The position numbers were made by a program, and so were the translations under genes. Of a stretch of DNA of 64,000 nucleotides, positions 1 to 10,807 are shown one piece after another. The notes beneath the pieces were generated by a model. It made no database searches, was not told the DNA's origin, and saw only the letters and a list, made by a program, of their open reading frames with translations. Numbering within the stretch: the first letter of the stretch is position 1; every line of letters starts with the position of its first letter. The stretch comes from Monosiga brevicollis MX1 (lineage: Eukaryota > Opisthokonta > Choanoflagellata > Craspedida > Salpingoecidae): NCBI RefSeq assembly GCF_000002865.3, contig NW_001865059.1, positions 336,739-400,738 of the forward strand. Direction: 5' to 3'.

Positions 1-504
1 TTGATTGTTGATGGGGAAGTCAAACTTTTCAGAAGTGGATTTGATGGCAGCCCGGTCACTGTCTAAAGCAACGTGGATCGGCAAAAGAATGGCAGGCAAG
101 GTCAGAACAAACTTTGCAGACAGGCAGCCGATATCCGGGTCTACTACATGATTTGCCCAACACCCTGCTGGCAAAGCCAAGGCTTGACTCCCATAGATAG
201 GACCTCCATAAGTCCTGTACCTTTACAAGACCCGTAAGTGCATCAAGAGTTCTCTTGAACGGATCGCATGTGCGTTCTGTCGAGAACATGCGCAGAAGAA
301 CGAGACAGTGCCCATTTGCAGTGGCCGATTCGGATTCGAAACCAAGATCCTGAAGACAAGCCGTTGAAAGGACCGTGGTGTTCAAAGGTGGGTGCGATCA
401 ATTCCAGTCATCTCACTCCCTTGCAATCTGATCCTATCACAAGACAGGCCGCGAGGGCCAGCAGCCCCTGTGTGCACGCCTGTCATCTCTCGTCAGGACA
501 ACTT
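1..504. other. window edge, exon-like minus-strand stretch, no gene called
   Basis: The minus strand of about 195-385 has an open, cysteine-containing reading frame followed by a GTAAAG donor-like site. It could be a last exon of the secreted-protein gene at 505-3259 or of a gene continuing off the left edge. No family signal is visible, so no gene is called. Confidence 0.3.
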
Positions 505-3259
505 TCAAACAGCAACCAGCGTGTCCCAGTGGAAGGAGCTGATATCGAGTGCTGTGGTGTTGGCTGCTCGACCCAGGCCGCAGATGCGACTGCCCGCGGG
601 TAGATCAGGGGAGGGCCCGAGCGCAAGGTGCGCAAAGACGGGAGCCAACACGCGGCCGGGACCGATCGAAGTAAAGGCAAGGTCGGCATCTTGAAGTCGG
701 CCAAGCCCCAATGTGCCAGCAGCCAGGAATGCTGAACCCGTGTCGAGACACGGTGTCAGAGGTGGAAATTCAGCCCTCGCCCAAGCCTCGAGGCCGGCTG
801 CCGTCATGAGCGCGTAGTTGATCACGCCGGGACTAGCCTCGGCCTCTTGCGCGCAGGTGGCCGGAACCGCCTGCTTGTTGCGCGCTTCAGCGTTGAAGCA
901 AAAGCCATCTTGAATGGTTACCAATACGGCACTTGTTTCCTCAGACCAGGCGCCTGATACGCGCACTTGCGTGCCTGCGTTACAGCATGCACCGAGACAA
1001 AAAGAAGGCGGGAGGGGGGAGGGACATGATCAATTCAAAAGGCCAGGAGCCAGACGTGACCGCGAAAAGGGGAGATACATACCGGGGCCAATCGTGCCAG
1101 AGCCTACGACCTGCGAATGGTTGCCAATAAGAGTGCAGGCCACGGTGCTGGCACCAGTATTACCACACAGCAGCCCAGAGCCAAGCTGGGTGGTCGAGGG
1201 GTCAACAGCAAACGCCCCAGCCGGCTTGGTCACAGTCACCGGCAGTGGCACGGTATAGGCTAAGGTCAAGGGCTGCCCCAACAAAACGTGCACGTGCACT
1301 GAAGCCACGGCATTTGCACCTGCGCTCAGCGCCTGACAGGATGCCGTAAACGCCACGTGGCCATTTGAACTTTCGGCCAACGCCACATGGCAGTCCTGAT
1401 CTCCTCCAAAAGCAAAGGGTGCGTCCACCTGCACGGTCGAGTTGGCAGGGTGAACCTCGACGCCGTGGGTCCCATTATTGAGCAAAATGGTACCTGAGAC
1501 CGGGCTGCAGGCCAAAGAGACCAGCGGACCAAACGCCGAGGGCAAGGAAAGTTCAAACGAGGTGTTGGAAGCGTTGGCCACCAGGCGCCACGCGCCGCTA
1601 GTCAGTTGCACGACCGACCATGCGCCACAGGTGCCAGCACTGGCCACATCCGCCTCGATTGAGTTGACCCGGGCGTCAAAGGCCGTGCTCAGCCGCGATG
1701 GACCCGCCGCGTAACTCGCATAATGTGCAATTTGAAGAGGATCAATGTTGATGGCAAATCGAAAGCCGGTGGTGCTTAGCGAACCCTACGTCAGTGCGGA
1801 CCAGTGTGAGCACACGCAGCCTGGATCAGCGGCTTCAGATTGCGGCGCTGTCTAGGTTGGTCCAATGTTTTGGCAGCAAAGCGGCGGGGCGGCGTACGTT
1901 GGCATAGGTCGTAATGGTCTCCGCAATGTCAGGCTCATCGGAAGGCTCCCAGAACAAAAAGGGTTGGCCGTTGCCGAGAAATTTGCCATAGTCAATGGCC
2001 TACGCTCGCACATTTTTGCGGGTTGCGAGGAAGGGAAAGCATTTGGGCATGAGCATCATCACACGTCAGCGACGCCATCCCTGATCGAGCTCGTGTGTGT
2101 GTGTGTGTATGCTCGAGCGCATACGATGGCTCTGATCGTGCTCACGCACCTGCATGGCCTGGAGTTTGGCAGCTACTGGGTGACTGGCAGGCATGTTATT
2201 AATCTGATAAGTTTCGTCTCCGTTGGTCCTGTTGTTATCCAAAGCCCCCTGGGCTGGGTTTTGGCCCACAATGTAGGTGGCGTTCCAGGGTGACCAGCGG
2301 TTGATGAGGCAAGGGCCGCTGGCGGGTACAGCCACGCCATCCAAGACGAAGGTGACGTTGGGCAGGTCCAAGGCTATTGCAAGGGGAAAGTGGGTGAAGG
2401 CACGTGTGGAGCATGAGCAGCGAGAAGAGACGGCCTGGCGTGTGATGCTTCAGGCAGAATGGTGGAGGCGGCGGCAGTGCTGATGGCGGTGGAGCGAGCA
2501 AGCGATTGGCACCTGCAATGCGATCGAAAAGTTGATCGACCGTGTACCGCCAATCGCTGGCATCTTGCGCATCGCTACAGATGTCGCTGCCCGAATCAAA
2601 CTTGAAGCACAGCGCCACATGCAATTGGCGCTGCGCAGCGTAGGTGCGCCAGCTGACAACAGAACAAAAAAAAAAAAAAACAAAAAAAAAAACAGTTCAG
2701 TCAAAAGGCAGATGAAGGTCAACGTCCACAATGTGCCTGGCTCATCGTTGGTTGAGGGCTTGGTGGCCTCATGGGTGAAGATACGACAGTCATAACGCAC
2801 CGCGTCGAGTTGAGCAGAGCCAGCAGCTGGTCGGTCGTGTTGTACTGGCGAAGCGCGACGGGGCGGTCGTGGTTGAGCACAAGACACCCGCGTGATGGAT
2901 CGGCAATGGCGGATTGCGACGTGCAAAAGTCACTCGTCATGTAGTGCGGATCAAACTTGAACCATGTGGCGCGCTTCCATCGCAGCTATGGAGATGACAG
3001 CGCATCATAGGTGAGTACCCAGCGGCTGTTCCCAGCGGTCGTTCCCAGCGGCTGTTCGTCTGCTCACGTGCCGCACCTGCGGCAACAAGCCCAAGTCGTT
3101 GAAGCTGTGAATCTGAAAGCTAATATCAGCCTGATCATCCCCACCCGTCAACTCGACCCCCTGTCCCCCCACCACAAGCGAGCAGCTCAAGCCCAAAAGA
3201 CCGCACACCAGCAGCACTAGCAGCCGCAGTGCCGCTGCACCCTGCCGTGTTCCCATCAT
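505..3259 (-). CDS. secreted, probably N-glycosylated protein of unknown function
   Basis: Not recognised. The start at 3259 gives MMGTRQGAAALRLLVLLVCG and further hydrophobic residues, a clear signal peptide. Exons joined by eye: 3259-3077 (ends ...DLGLLPQ before a GTGCGG donor), about 2985-2770 (WKRATWFKFDPHYMTSDF...), about 2660-2515 (LHVALCFKFDSGSDIC...), about 2370-2150 (LDLPNVTFVLDGVAVP...), about 2000-1870 (DYGKFLGNGQPFLFWEPSDE), about 1785-1080 and 950-505. The long 1.6-1.1 kb exon encodes beta-rich, Cys-containing sequence with several N-x-S/T sites (NASNTS, NNGT, NSTV, GNHS), typical of an extracellular domain. No transmembrane segment or known domain is seen in what could be joined. 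A stop at 505-507 closes the frame, but an alternative donor just before it could lead to further exons near the window edge. Head to head with the GPx gene. Confidence 0.6.
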
Positions 3260-3293
3260 CTCTGGAGTTGAGAAAACGATGTCGCAATCGCGC

Positions 3294-3487
3294 CAGAGAG
3301 AGACAGAGAGAGAGACAGAGAGAGAGACAGAGAGAGAAGGGGTGTGTGTTGCTACATGTAACAGATGAGAGATAGCATGTTGTACGATACGGATGTTTTG
3401 ATACTTTCAAGAGGTTTCATGAGGTTGGAAGAGAGTGTTCATGATCCCGCAAGCAATGAGAGAGTGAAAGCAAATGACGCGATAATC

Positions 3488-3519
<32 letters not shown>

Positions 3520-3520
3520 G
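3294..3520. repeat. GA-rich microsatellites in divergent promoter region
   Basis: AGAGAGACAG-type repeats at about 3294-3336 and a (GA)n run at about 3488-3520. They lie in the roughly 480 bp space between the divergent starts at 3259 (-) and 3735 (+). Confidence 0.85.
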
Positions 3521-3734
3521 GATTCATTTTTCCGAGTTTTCTCATTTTTCTCGTTTCAAGGTCAGTGACTTCATCACTGGGCTGGATCTCTCTCGTTCAT
3601 GGCGGGCTTGGTTGATCGTGAGGGGTGGCAGGGGTACACAGGGTGGAGCTGAGGTGCGAGCAGGATACCGCTGTGGACTGTGCGTTAGCTCATTGACATC
3701 TCTGTTTGGTGACGCAGCAAAAGATCCGACATTA

Positions 3735-5190
3735 ATGGCGACGCGTCTGCTCCGTACTGGCACACTGCTTGCTCGAAGCACTGCATCTGGCTCCCTTGGG
3801 GCCCTGCGAGCTGTAGTTTTCTCCAATCGATCAATCAGCACAAAGAATTTGGTCACTGGAGCATCTGGCCCATTGGTCATTGGACAGCGCACCATGGCGA
3901 GCACGGTACGCGATTGCTGTCGCACGAATGGCTCCAAAGCCCAAACGCCCTGGCACCTGAACCTGCGACCTCTCTTTCTTTCTTTTTTTTTTTTTAACTC
4001 GCTCTCAGGCATCCACCAACCCGGATCCAAAGGAGGCCAAGTCCATCTTTGAGTTTGGTGCGGTTTGCTTTGGTCTGCGTACCTTGCTCCCATGATTGCC
4101 TGTTCTCATGCAACCACACCACACCTCATGGTGATCAATGTTGGTTGTAGCGGCGGAGGATATCAATGGCAAGCCTTTTTCATTTCAAACGCTCGAGGGC
4201 AAGGTTGGGTTGCGTTGCCTGTGGTTCAACGCTTGATTGGCTCATGCATACACGTGCGATTTGTCGCTTTGGCTGACTCTACATCATCGCACCCATCTGC
4301 CTACAGGTGGTGATGATTGTAAACACAGCCGGTCAATGTGGGTTGGCCCAACGAAATTTTACGGAAATGGTGGAGCTGCACGACAAGTACAAGGACCAGG
4401 GCTTTGAAATTGTTGCCTTTCCCTCCAACTCCTTTAATCAGGTCGGTGGCCCACCCGGAGGTAGATGACTCGAGCACAGGCCGAGTGTTTGTGTGCCACC
4501 TGTTGCATCCAACTCGGGTCACCAATCGGCGTTGCATGTGGATAGGAAAAAAATGACGGTGACGCCATCGTGGACCACGCCAAGGGGTATGGCGTCAAGT
4601 TTCCCATCATGTCCAAGGCAAGCCAGCACCATTGTTACCTTTGAACTCTGAATGTGGGCTGGCATCTAACCGATTTTGTCTTTGCTGCCTGGTCAACACT
4701 TGCAGATTGCTGTCAACGGCTCGGACACGCATCCCCTTTACACGTATCTCAAGGGTGCTTCGCCGGGCTGGTTGACCAATAGCCTGAAATGGTGTGCTCA
4801 TCTTACTCCGCTCGTCAAAAGAACGTGCTGGGTATCGCATCGCGATGGCTCATCTCGTGCTTGCCGTCGGATGTGTGCAGGAATTTCACAAAGTTTTTGT
4901 GTGATCGCACTGGCGTGCCGCGCAAACGATTCGGGCCACAGGAGGCCCCCTCCACCATGGCGACAGACATTGAGTAGGCCATGACCGACACACCGAGCAC
5001 GAGAGTCCGAGGGAGAGAGAGGGAGAGGGAGAGAGACAGGGAGACAGAGAAACAGAGAGGGCGAGGGTGTGTTCGTGTGTGAGTTTGGCAAACATGTGCG
5101 TGCATGCGCGCAAATCACCGTCCAGTCCTCACATTCACCCTTCTGTCTCTCAGATCCTTGTTGGCGGAAAAGCCTGGAGCCAAGCTGTAG
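3735..5190 (+). CDS. glutathione peroxidase, Cys type, probably mitochondrial
   Basis: Reduces hydroperoxides with a thiol donor. Exons joined by eye: 3735-3906, 4010-4058, about 4152-4209, 4308-4440, about 4535-4615, 4705-4792, 4881-4971, 5154-5190. The first ~50 residues (MATRLLRTGTLLARSTASG...) are Arg/Ser/Thr-rich without acids, a mitochondrial-type leader. The peroxidatic residue is Cys in NTAGQCG, where animals often use selenocysteine. FPSNSFNQE carries the region of the catalytic Gln with one residue fewer than GPX4, and KWNFTKFL carries the catalytic Trp-Asn. The Cys of the usual FPCNQF motif is Ser, and no resolving Cys is seen in the following helix, so it may not use the thioredoxin-type disulfide cycle. 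The end MATDIESLLAEKPGAKL needs the last intron to be spliced; otherwise an in-frame TAG at 4975 ends it 14 codons earlier. One intron probably uses a GC donor (about 4616). About 240 residues. Confidence 0.93.
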
Positions 5191-5438
5191 GTCAGCTAGC
5201 TGAGGGTGGCATGAGCGAAAACTGACGTCCCGCTTTGTTTAAATCATTTGTGTGCGCTCGCCTCCTTGTTGTTGAAATTGCAAACAAAACATTATTGATG
5301 AATTTATGCGGCCACCAAAAGAAACCGTGACGAGCACACTCAACAGACCATGCACAGCGCCTTGCTGACAACAACAGGCGACAAGACAACAGGCGACAAG
5401 AAGAGGCTCAGACTCAACATGCGACTATAGCTGGGTAG

Positions 5439-5439
<1 letters not shown>

Positions 5440-5511
<72 letters not shown>

Positions 5512-5512
5512 C
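5440..5512. repeat. (CAA)n trinucleotide microsatellite
   Basis: About 24 uninterrupted AAC/CAA units between the 3' ends of the convergent GPx and histone H3 genes. The rest of 5191-5636 shows no gene. Confidence 0.97.
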
Positions 5513-5636
5513 GACAAGGGAAAAACGGCATCCGACAGGGCAAAACAGACAGGCACTTGGACACTTGGGGCACACGAGCTCTGGTACAAAGAGCAATTTG
5601 AAGAGAGGAAGGAGCACGGATGCCCCAGCACGTGCA

Positions 5637-6227
5637 TTAATTATCGCGAACAAGACGAATGGGGGTTTCCGGACCACCGCTGAGATCGATTTCGCCTCGG
5701 AGCCGACGCGCAAGCTTCATGTCCTTGGGCATGATGGTGACGCGTTTGGAGTGTATGGCGCAGAGGTTGCTGTCCTCGAAAAGGCCCACCAGATAAGATT
5801 CCGAGGCCTCTTGCAACGCTTGGAGTGCATCGGGTCGAAAGCGCACGCCGGTGTCATACTTCTGAGCCACCTCCCGAACCAATCGCTGAACAAGTCCATG
5901 CAGAGCAAGCAGCGAGATGTGAGACCCAGAATCAAAGCTACAGCGTGCCTGTGCAGATGACGACAAGAAGCGAGGGCGGTTCTCGCAAGTAGGGTCCCGA
6001 CGTAAAAAAAAAGACCCAACCTGGAAGGGGAGCTTGCGTAGCAAGAGTTGCGTGGACTGCTGAAGGCGCCTGATTTGACGCAGTGCCACCGTGCCCGGCT
6101 TGAAGCGGCGTGGCCGTTTCACGCGACCCTGAATGGTCATGACATCATTTTGAGAGCGGGATGTCGGGGTCAAGTGCTTGCAACAACCATGGCAACAGGG
6201 GCAACTGGTGGAGACCGACAGAAAAGC

Positions 6228-6262
<35 letters not shown>

Positions 6263-6528
6263 GAAAACTCACGTCGGCAACAGCCAGGCGCAGATGCTTG
6301 ACGTGTCGCATGGCAGGCACCTGATGACCCCAGCCCGAAGTGTTTTTGACCCTGGCGCTGGCCACCTTGCTGCCAGCCTCCCGCCGTGCCGTCTGCTTGG
6401 TTCGCGCCTAGATTGAGTCCGCGTCAAGCACATGATCAACAGTCCATGCCGTCCGTCGTCAATCGAGCGTGCTGTACAACAAAGCGCAAAGCGTAGGGAA
6501 ATGCATTGCATTCGCCACAACGTACCAT
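5637..6528 (-). CDS. divergent histone H3 variant with introns
   Basis: Nucleosome core histone. The histone fold is unmistakable: [86 protein letters not shown]. Exon 1 appears to hold only the start codon: ATG at 6528-6526 is followed at once by GTACGT. Exon 2 begins at 6407 after CTAG with [14 protein letters not shown], so the H3K4 region is intact. The tail then leaves the H3 pattern; K9 is Arg, and K27/K36 blocks are absent. Donors GTGAGT (about 6271) or GTGGCC (about 6365) and acceptors GCAAG or ATTCAG give tails of about 30 to 60 residues. A further intron splits LPFQ|RLVRE. Loop 1 is the canonical length, unlike typical CENP-A, and there is a 17-residue C-terminal extension after RLRGE. 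Best read as a specialised H3, not bulk H3; a lineage-specific cenH3 is possible. Confidence 0.9.
6222..6255. repeat. poly-A tract (poly-T within H3 intron)
   Basis: A-rich tract of about 30 nt, pyrimidine-rich on the coding strand of the H3 variant gene and lying in its second intron. Confidence 0.9.
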
Positions 6529-6606
6529 GTCCTCTGATGCCCGGACGACAACGATCGACTGACGACGACTGACGCCAATTGACAACAATTGACCGACTGC
6601 CGCAAG

Positions 6607-6654
6607 CAGAGAGAGAAGAGAGAGAGAGGAGAGAGAGAGAGAGAAACGAAAATG

Positions 6655-6691
<37 letters not shown>

Positions 6692-6870
6692 GAATTGGTT
6701 AGAGAGAGAGAGACAGACAGACAGAGAGACACAGAAAGACACAGAGAGACAGAGAGACACAGAGAGAGACAGAGAGAGAGACACAGAGAGAGACAGAGAG
6801 AGAGTGAAAAAATGAAGACAGAAAGAGAGACAGAGACAGAGACAGAGACAGACAGACAGACAGACAGAAA
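6607..6870. repeat. GA/GACA compound microsatellite
   Basis: Nearly continuous GAGAGA and GAGACAGA units just upstream of the H3 start. The remainder of 6871-7119 shows no supported gene. Confidence 0.95.
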
Positions 6871-7119
6871 AAAAACCAAAAATATTGGAGCAAATGCTGG
6901 ATATCAATCAAAGGCACAATTAAAGAGATGTTCAAAAACTCTTCATTTTCTTCAATTTCTTCTGCATTAAACCTTTGAGACGATAAACATGTTTCAACAG
7001 GTTTTTACTACGTTTACTAGCATCCTTGGCGGGCCTGGACTCGCCCAGGTCAATCGCCACATGGCTGCCGGCTACTCTTTGAGACAATGTGCTTGGGACT
7101 TTTGATCTTGTGGCTTGCT

Positions 7120-8171
7120 TCACTTGAATGCTGGGATGACGTGGGTGGGTCGGCGATCGGCCCCCAACACCTGGGCAAAGAGCTTCTCACAGCGGGCGGG
7201 ATCCGGGGCTTGGCCGACACCGGCGGCAATGCCGAGCTCAGGGGCATGTACGCCGCCAGTCACAAAGACACAGTCGAGCCCCGCCTTCAGAGCGCCCTCA
7301 ATGTCATGATGCAGGGAATCGCCCACTGCGACGATCCGGGACTTGGGTACACCAGCCAGCTGTTCGAGGGTCTTGTCGTACACCAGCGCGTGCGGCTTGC
7401 CCACGTAGTGCACCTGGCCACCCAACGCCTCATACATGGCGGCTACCGTGCCTGGGCACAAACCCTGGGAGCCGTCTGGGCGCACCACCACCTTGTCCGG
7501 GTTGGCACACACTATGGGTAGATTTCTCGCACGCGCAGCCTTGAGGTGCGGTTGCCAATGCGCCACCTCCTCGATCGGCGCCGGCTCACTGCCCGTCGAC
7601 AGGACGTTGATGCCCTGGAGCAGAATAAAGTCAGCCTCGTCGATTGGCGCCTGGTCGTACTGGTCCAGATCTGCCAGGACGTCCGTCTCCACGTCCCAAC
7701 CCATGAGCGTGTACTTGCTGCCGTAGGCAGCAAAGTCGGACCAGCGATTGCGCATGCCTTGTCGCACCATCTCACCACCCGTGACAATGGTTGCCACTTC
7801 GCCAAAGCCCCACTCAATCAGGCGGGCGTGCGCAAAGTGTGCTGGCTTGGAGGAGTTGCTCAAAATCGTCACCGTTTTCCCTGCTTGCCGCAGCCTTTGC
7901 ACCACCTCCACTGCATGCGGGTACGGCGCCGAGCCATTGTGAATCTATATTCAAGCATCCATCAGGTGAACAAAGAAGATGAAGAAAGAAAAAATGTTTC
8001 TTGAGCCCCGGTACACGGGGCAGGCGACCACGGGATCGAGCCGGCGGCCCAAACGAAGAAACGCCCACCACCACCTACCACGCCGTACTGATCCAGAACA
8101 AAGACATCATAGCGATCCACCAGGTCCAAGATGGAGTTGAGAAACCCGACCGCTTGCGTCTCATCCGCCAT
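7120..8171 (-). CDS. HAD-superfamily class IIA hydrolase (TIGR01459-like)
   Basis: Haloacid-dehalogenase-fold hydrolase, probable phosphatase of unknown substrate. Exon 1 begins at 8171 (MADETQAVGFLNSILDLVDR) and ends at ...FVLDQYGV before a GTAGGT donor (about 8079); exon 2 runs from about 7945 to the stop at 7120. Motif I is split by the intron and reads LDQYGV|IHNG. The second Asp of the usual DxD is Tyr, and the following HNG resembles the TIGR01459 subfamily (D-x-[WY]-G-v-x-H-x-G). Motif II is TILSNSSK. The cap covers residues ~80-190. Motif III/IV are VGKPHALVYD and VAVGDSLHHDIEGALKAG, with the Asp pair present. An in-frame upstream extension through (GT)n sequence is low-complexity and was not used. 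About 290 residues. Shares a divergent upstream region with the + strand gene at 8765. Confidence 0.9.
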
Positions 8172-8296
8172 GCCTTGTTGTACAAAAAATGCTTCACAAC
8201 ACCAACAACAGTGAGAGGGGAGCGAGCGAGGGAGGGAGGAGGAGGAGCTGGAGGGCAGGTGCGACGGTGAGTGCGCAAAAGAAAAATGCCAGCACA

Positions 8297-8332
8297 CACC
8301 ACACACACACACACATACACACACACACACCC
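8297..8332. repeat. (CA)n microsatellite
   Basis: CACACA run in the space between the divergent genes at 8171 (-) and 8765 (+). Confidence 0.9.
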
Positions 8333-8542
8333 CTGACTGCTGACTTGATACTTTTGCTGACAAATTGACTTAACCCTCTCTCCTCTGCACCCCCTAAGTT
8401 AGATGCCGCCATTGGCAAACCGTAAGCTACGGAGTCATGTCTTGGCCTTAGGGGTCCGTTGGTGACGCCGCATACCGGGGTCAAGAGCATGTCAATGGTT
8501 CGGTGCGTGTGCAAAGCTCGAGTCGACATGGCAAGCAAGTCC

Positions 8543-8580
8543 TAGGAGCCAGTCAAGTTGGCAGCGCAGAGCGCTGCGAT
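8543..8580. repeat. copy 1 of a two-copy 38-bp hairpin repeat
   Basis: Matches 10746-10783 at 36 of 38 positions. It contains a perfect 7-bp stem GCAGCGC/GCGCTGC (8561-8567 with 8571-8577) around an AGA triloop. Flanks on both sides show weaker similarity over at least 20 nt (upstream CGAGT-x-GAC...GGCAAG). Confidence 0.8.
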
Positions 8581-8764
8581 TCCCTCTATTCCTGCAACCA
8601 AGTCCCGCAACGTCATGTGAGTCACCCACAGAACTCATCCTTCTGGCAACATCCTTCGCAGGGATTTGCCAAAACGTTGGCGACGACCACCTGTCCATGC
8701 GGTACTGGGAAGTTTGTTTTTTCTCTCATTTTATTGCTTTGCACTGACGTGAATGTCGCACAGG

Positions 8765-9894
8765 ATGGCGGCTGCCAGCCCTGAAATTACACCAGAAATG
8801 GCAGCAGCTGCCGACGCTTCCCTGGCAGGGCTGAGCAAGGATGCCGTCTTTTTAATTCACAAGGTTCAGAAGGCGAGCCGCAAGCCAAGGCCCGATCCCT
8901 TGCTGCGTGCGGCCAAATCGTGCTATAACAGTGATTTTGAACCCAGCAAGGTACATGAGTTTATGGATGAGGTGCAGGCTTTTCTGGAAACGTCGACACT
9001 CGACGTCCATTTCCACGCGCGGCCCAGGGACCCGAGTGATTGGCAAACGTTGTGCGACGCCCTGGGCCCATGTCTACGTGTGCGCTCTTTTGGCGAGCTG
9101 GTGCGGGACACGCCCGACAGGCGCCTGAAGGAGCAGAGCCTGTGGCTCAGCACACGCAATGGCCAGGAACGACTGCGGGTGTGCTGCGACTTGCTGCCGG
9201 GCACCGTGGCCGTGGCCTCATTGGCCAAGGAGCATACCGCGCAATGCCTGCACAATTTCAAATTGCAAGCGCACGCTGCCATCTTTGCGCAGCGCTTCTA
9301 CTTTGCTCACGGCCACGTCATTGATGCCGTGCGTTTGAGAGCGCGCAAGTACTACATCGTGGCACGGCTCAAGGCCGCCAACCTCACAAAGCTGGCCGCT
9401 CATGTGCAACCTGCTGCTTCCGGCATGGCCAAGGCGATTACTTTTGCGGATGGATCGCCCAAGGCGGAGATTGACTTGGACAACGCCCTGCCCGCGGCAC
9501 TAAAGGCCATCCTGGAAGACCAAATGGCACAGCATGTCGCTCGGCAGTTGCAGCTTCGGCAGCCCCAGGCGCCCGGCGAGCGCGCGTTGCCCCCGCAGCA
9601 CCTGCCTCAGAACGTCTTGCACGCTTACGGTCACGCCTCGCACCGATGCTTGAAGAAATCCGCAAGGTCAAGCCCGAGCATTGGATCGTCTACACAGGAA
9701 GCGAAACCACGTGCGAGCTGATTGACAAGGCAGTTTCAACCGAAAGCCAAGCGCAACAACGCGTCCTTGGCTTGACTGACTGCGATGCTTTGATCGTGTC
9801 CACGGCACTGGAGCCGCCCAGTGGTGGCGACGTTGCCCTCGTCGCAACCTCGCCAGATCGAAGGTTCAATATCCATCGTGGCATTATTAGATGA
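8765..9894 (+). CDS. unidentified conserved-looking protein, probable frame change near 9580
   Basis: Not recognised. An ATG at 8765 follows CAG, suggesting a 5' UTR intron; an in-frame ATG at 8753 would add four residues. The frame runs to 9721 and reads as a soluble, helix-rich protein (KDAVFLIHKVQKASRKPRP, FMDEVQAFLETSTLDVHFHA, LLPGTVAVASLAKEHTAQ, AIFAQRFYFAHGHVIDAVRL). From about 9585 a second frame looks more protein-like than the first: it begins about APAAPASERLARLRSRLAPM, continues MLEEIRKVKPEHWIVYTG and ends IHRGIIR at 9894. The original frame there becomes Ser/Gln/His-rich low-complexity sequence. A frameshift or tiny intron around the GCGCGC at 9579-9584 is therefore likely, with 9894 as the true end. 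No catalytic motif was identified. Confidence 0.6.
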
Positions 9895-10745
9895 AGCTGG
9901 CAAGAAAGGGCCAGGAAAACATTCATAGCTTTTGGGCCATTTTTTTGATACAAGATGCGCGCCACGGTTGGTTCTCGGCATGCCGCTGGTGTGATCAATC
10001 AATGCCTATCATGTCGTGGCTGCACATCGATTATACTTTGTGACGCTAGAGGGCGACGCAGATCTTCATGACGCGTTGCGCTCAGGATAATGACCGCGTT
10101 GCCGGCTCGGTCTTTTGTTTTTTGGGTGCAGCGAAAGAAACCTTTTGACCATTAATGCCGCTGTGCATAGAGCCTTTGTTCTCCCAATTTCCCTCTTGTT
10201 ACCTCATGAAAAAGCAGTTTGCAACCTTTTCTTCTTGTTCTGGTCTTCCCATGTTTTGCTTCCGTGAGTTTATAGTCCTTCGGATCACGTCCTCTCTCGT
10301 CATTTGTGCCGTCAATTGATCCCTCACCAATCCTTTCTATTTGTGCAAAAACCGCGCCTTCTTCTTCTTGTTCTTCTTCTTGTTCTTCTTCTTTTTTCCT
10401 CCCACTCAAAGAATGGGAACTGACATGTGAATTGATACAGATCTGCATTAAATTGAGACAAGGCGAGCCTGTGAGCATGGTTATGGGGTTCGCCGACGTC
10501 AGTTGGGATCCCGAGCATCCTTAGGCCGAGCTGTCATCTCGCTTGCGCAGGCTCAAGCGTCCCATCTTGCGGGTTGATGCCTCCTGCTCCTGTGCGCGCA
10601 ATTGATGCACTGTACCGCAGGCATGAGACTCGGTCCAAGACGCGCCTTTTCGGCCAGACACATGGAAGAAAAACAGCGTGGCTCACAACCAAGGGCGAGA
10701 GAGATAGGTTTTGGCCTACATTGCGAGTAGACGGGGCAAGGGCCA
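9895..10745. other. intergenic, no gene seen
   Basis: Contains a CTTCTTCTTGTT-type pyrimidine tract at about 10360-10400 and otherwise nothing supported on either strand. Confidence 0.6.
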
Positions 10746-10783
10746 TAGGAGCCAGTCAAGTTGGCAGCGCTCAGCGCTGCGAT
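10746..10783. repeat. copy 2 of a two-copy 38-bp hairpin repeat
   Basis: Partner of 8543-8580. The stem GCAGCGC/GCGCTGC (10764-10770 with 10774-10780) is unchanged; the only two differences are in the triloop (TCA instead of AGA). It lies just downstream of the TBCK stop. Confidence 0.8.
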
Positions 10784-10807
10784 CCCATCTGTTTCAGTCG
10801 TAGCAAA

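Noticed and set aside
2666-2692. Apparent transmembrane segment (FFFLFFFFF) in the secreted-protein gene
   Set aside because: It is the translation of an intronic A/T-rich tract; flanking exon alignment and the splice sites place it in an intron.
5340-5713. Cys-, Val- and Leu-homopolymer frames on the minus strand
   Set aside because: They are simple translations of the (CAA)n microsatellite.
6269-6907. Ser/Leu and Cys/Val-rich hydrophobic frames resembling membrane proteins
   Set aside because: Translations of GA/CT repeats; the same artefact occurs at 15525-16347, 31129-31548 and in the GT runs.
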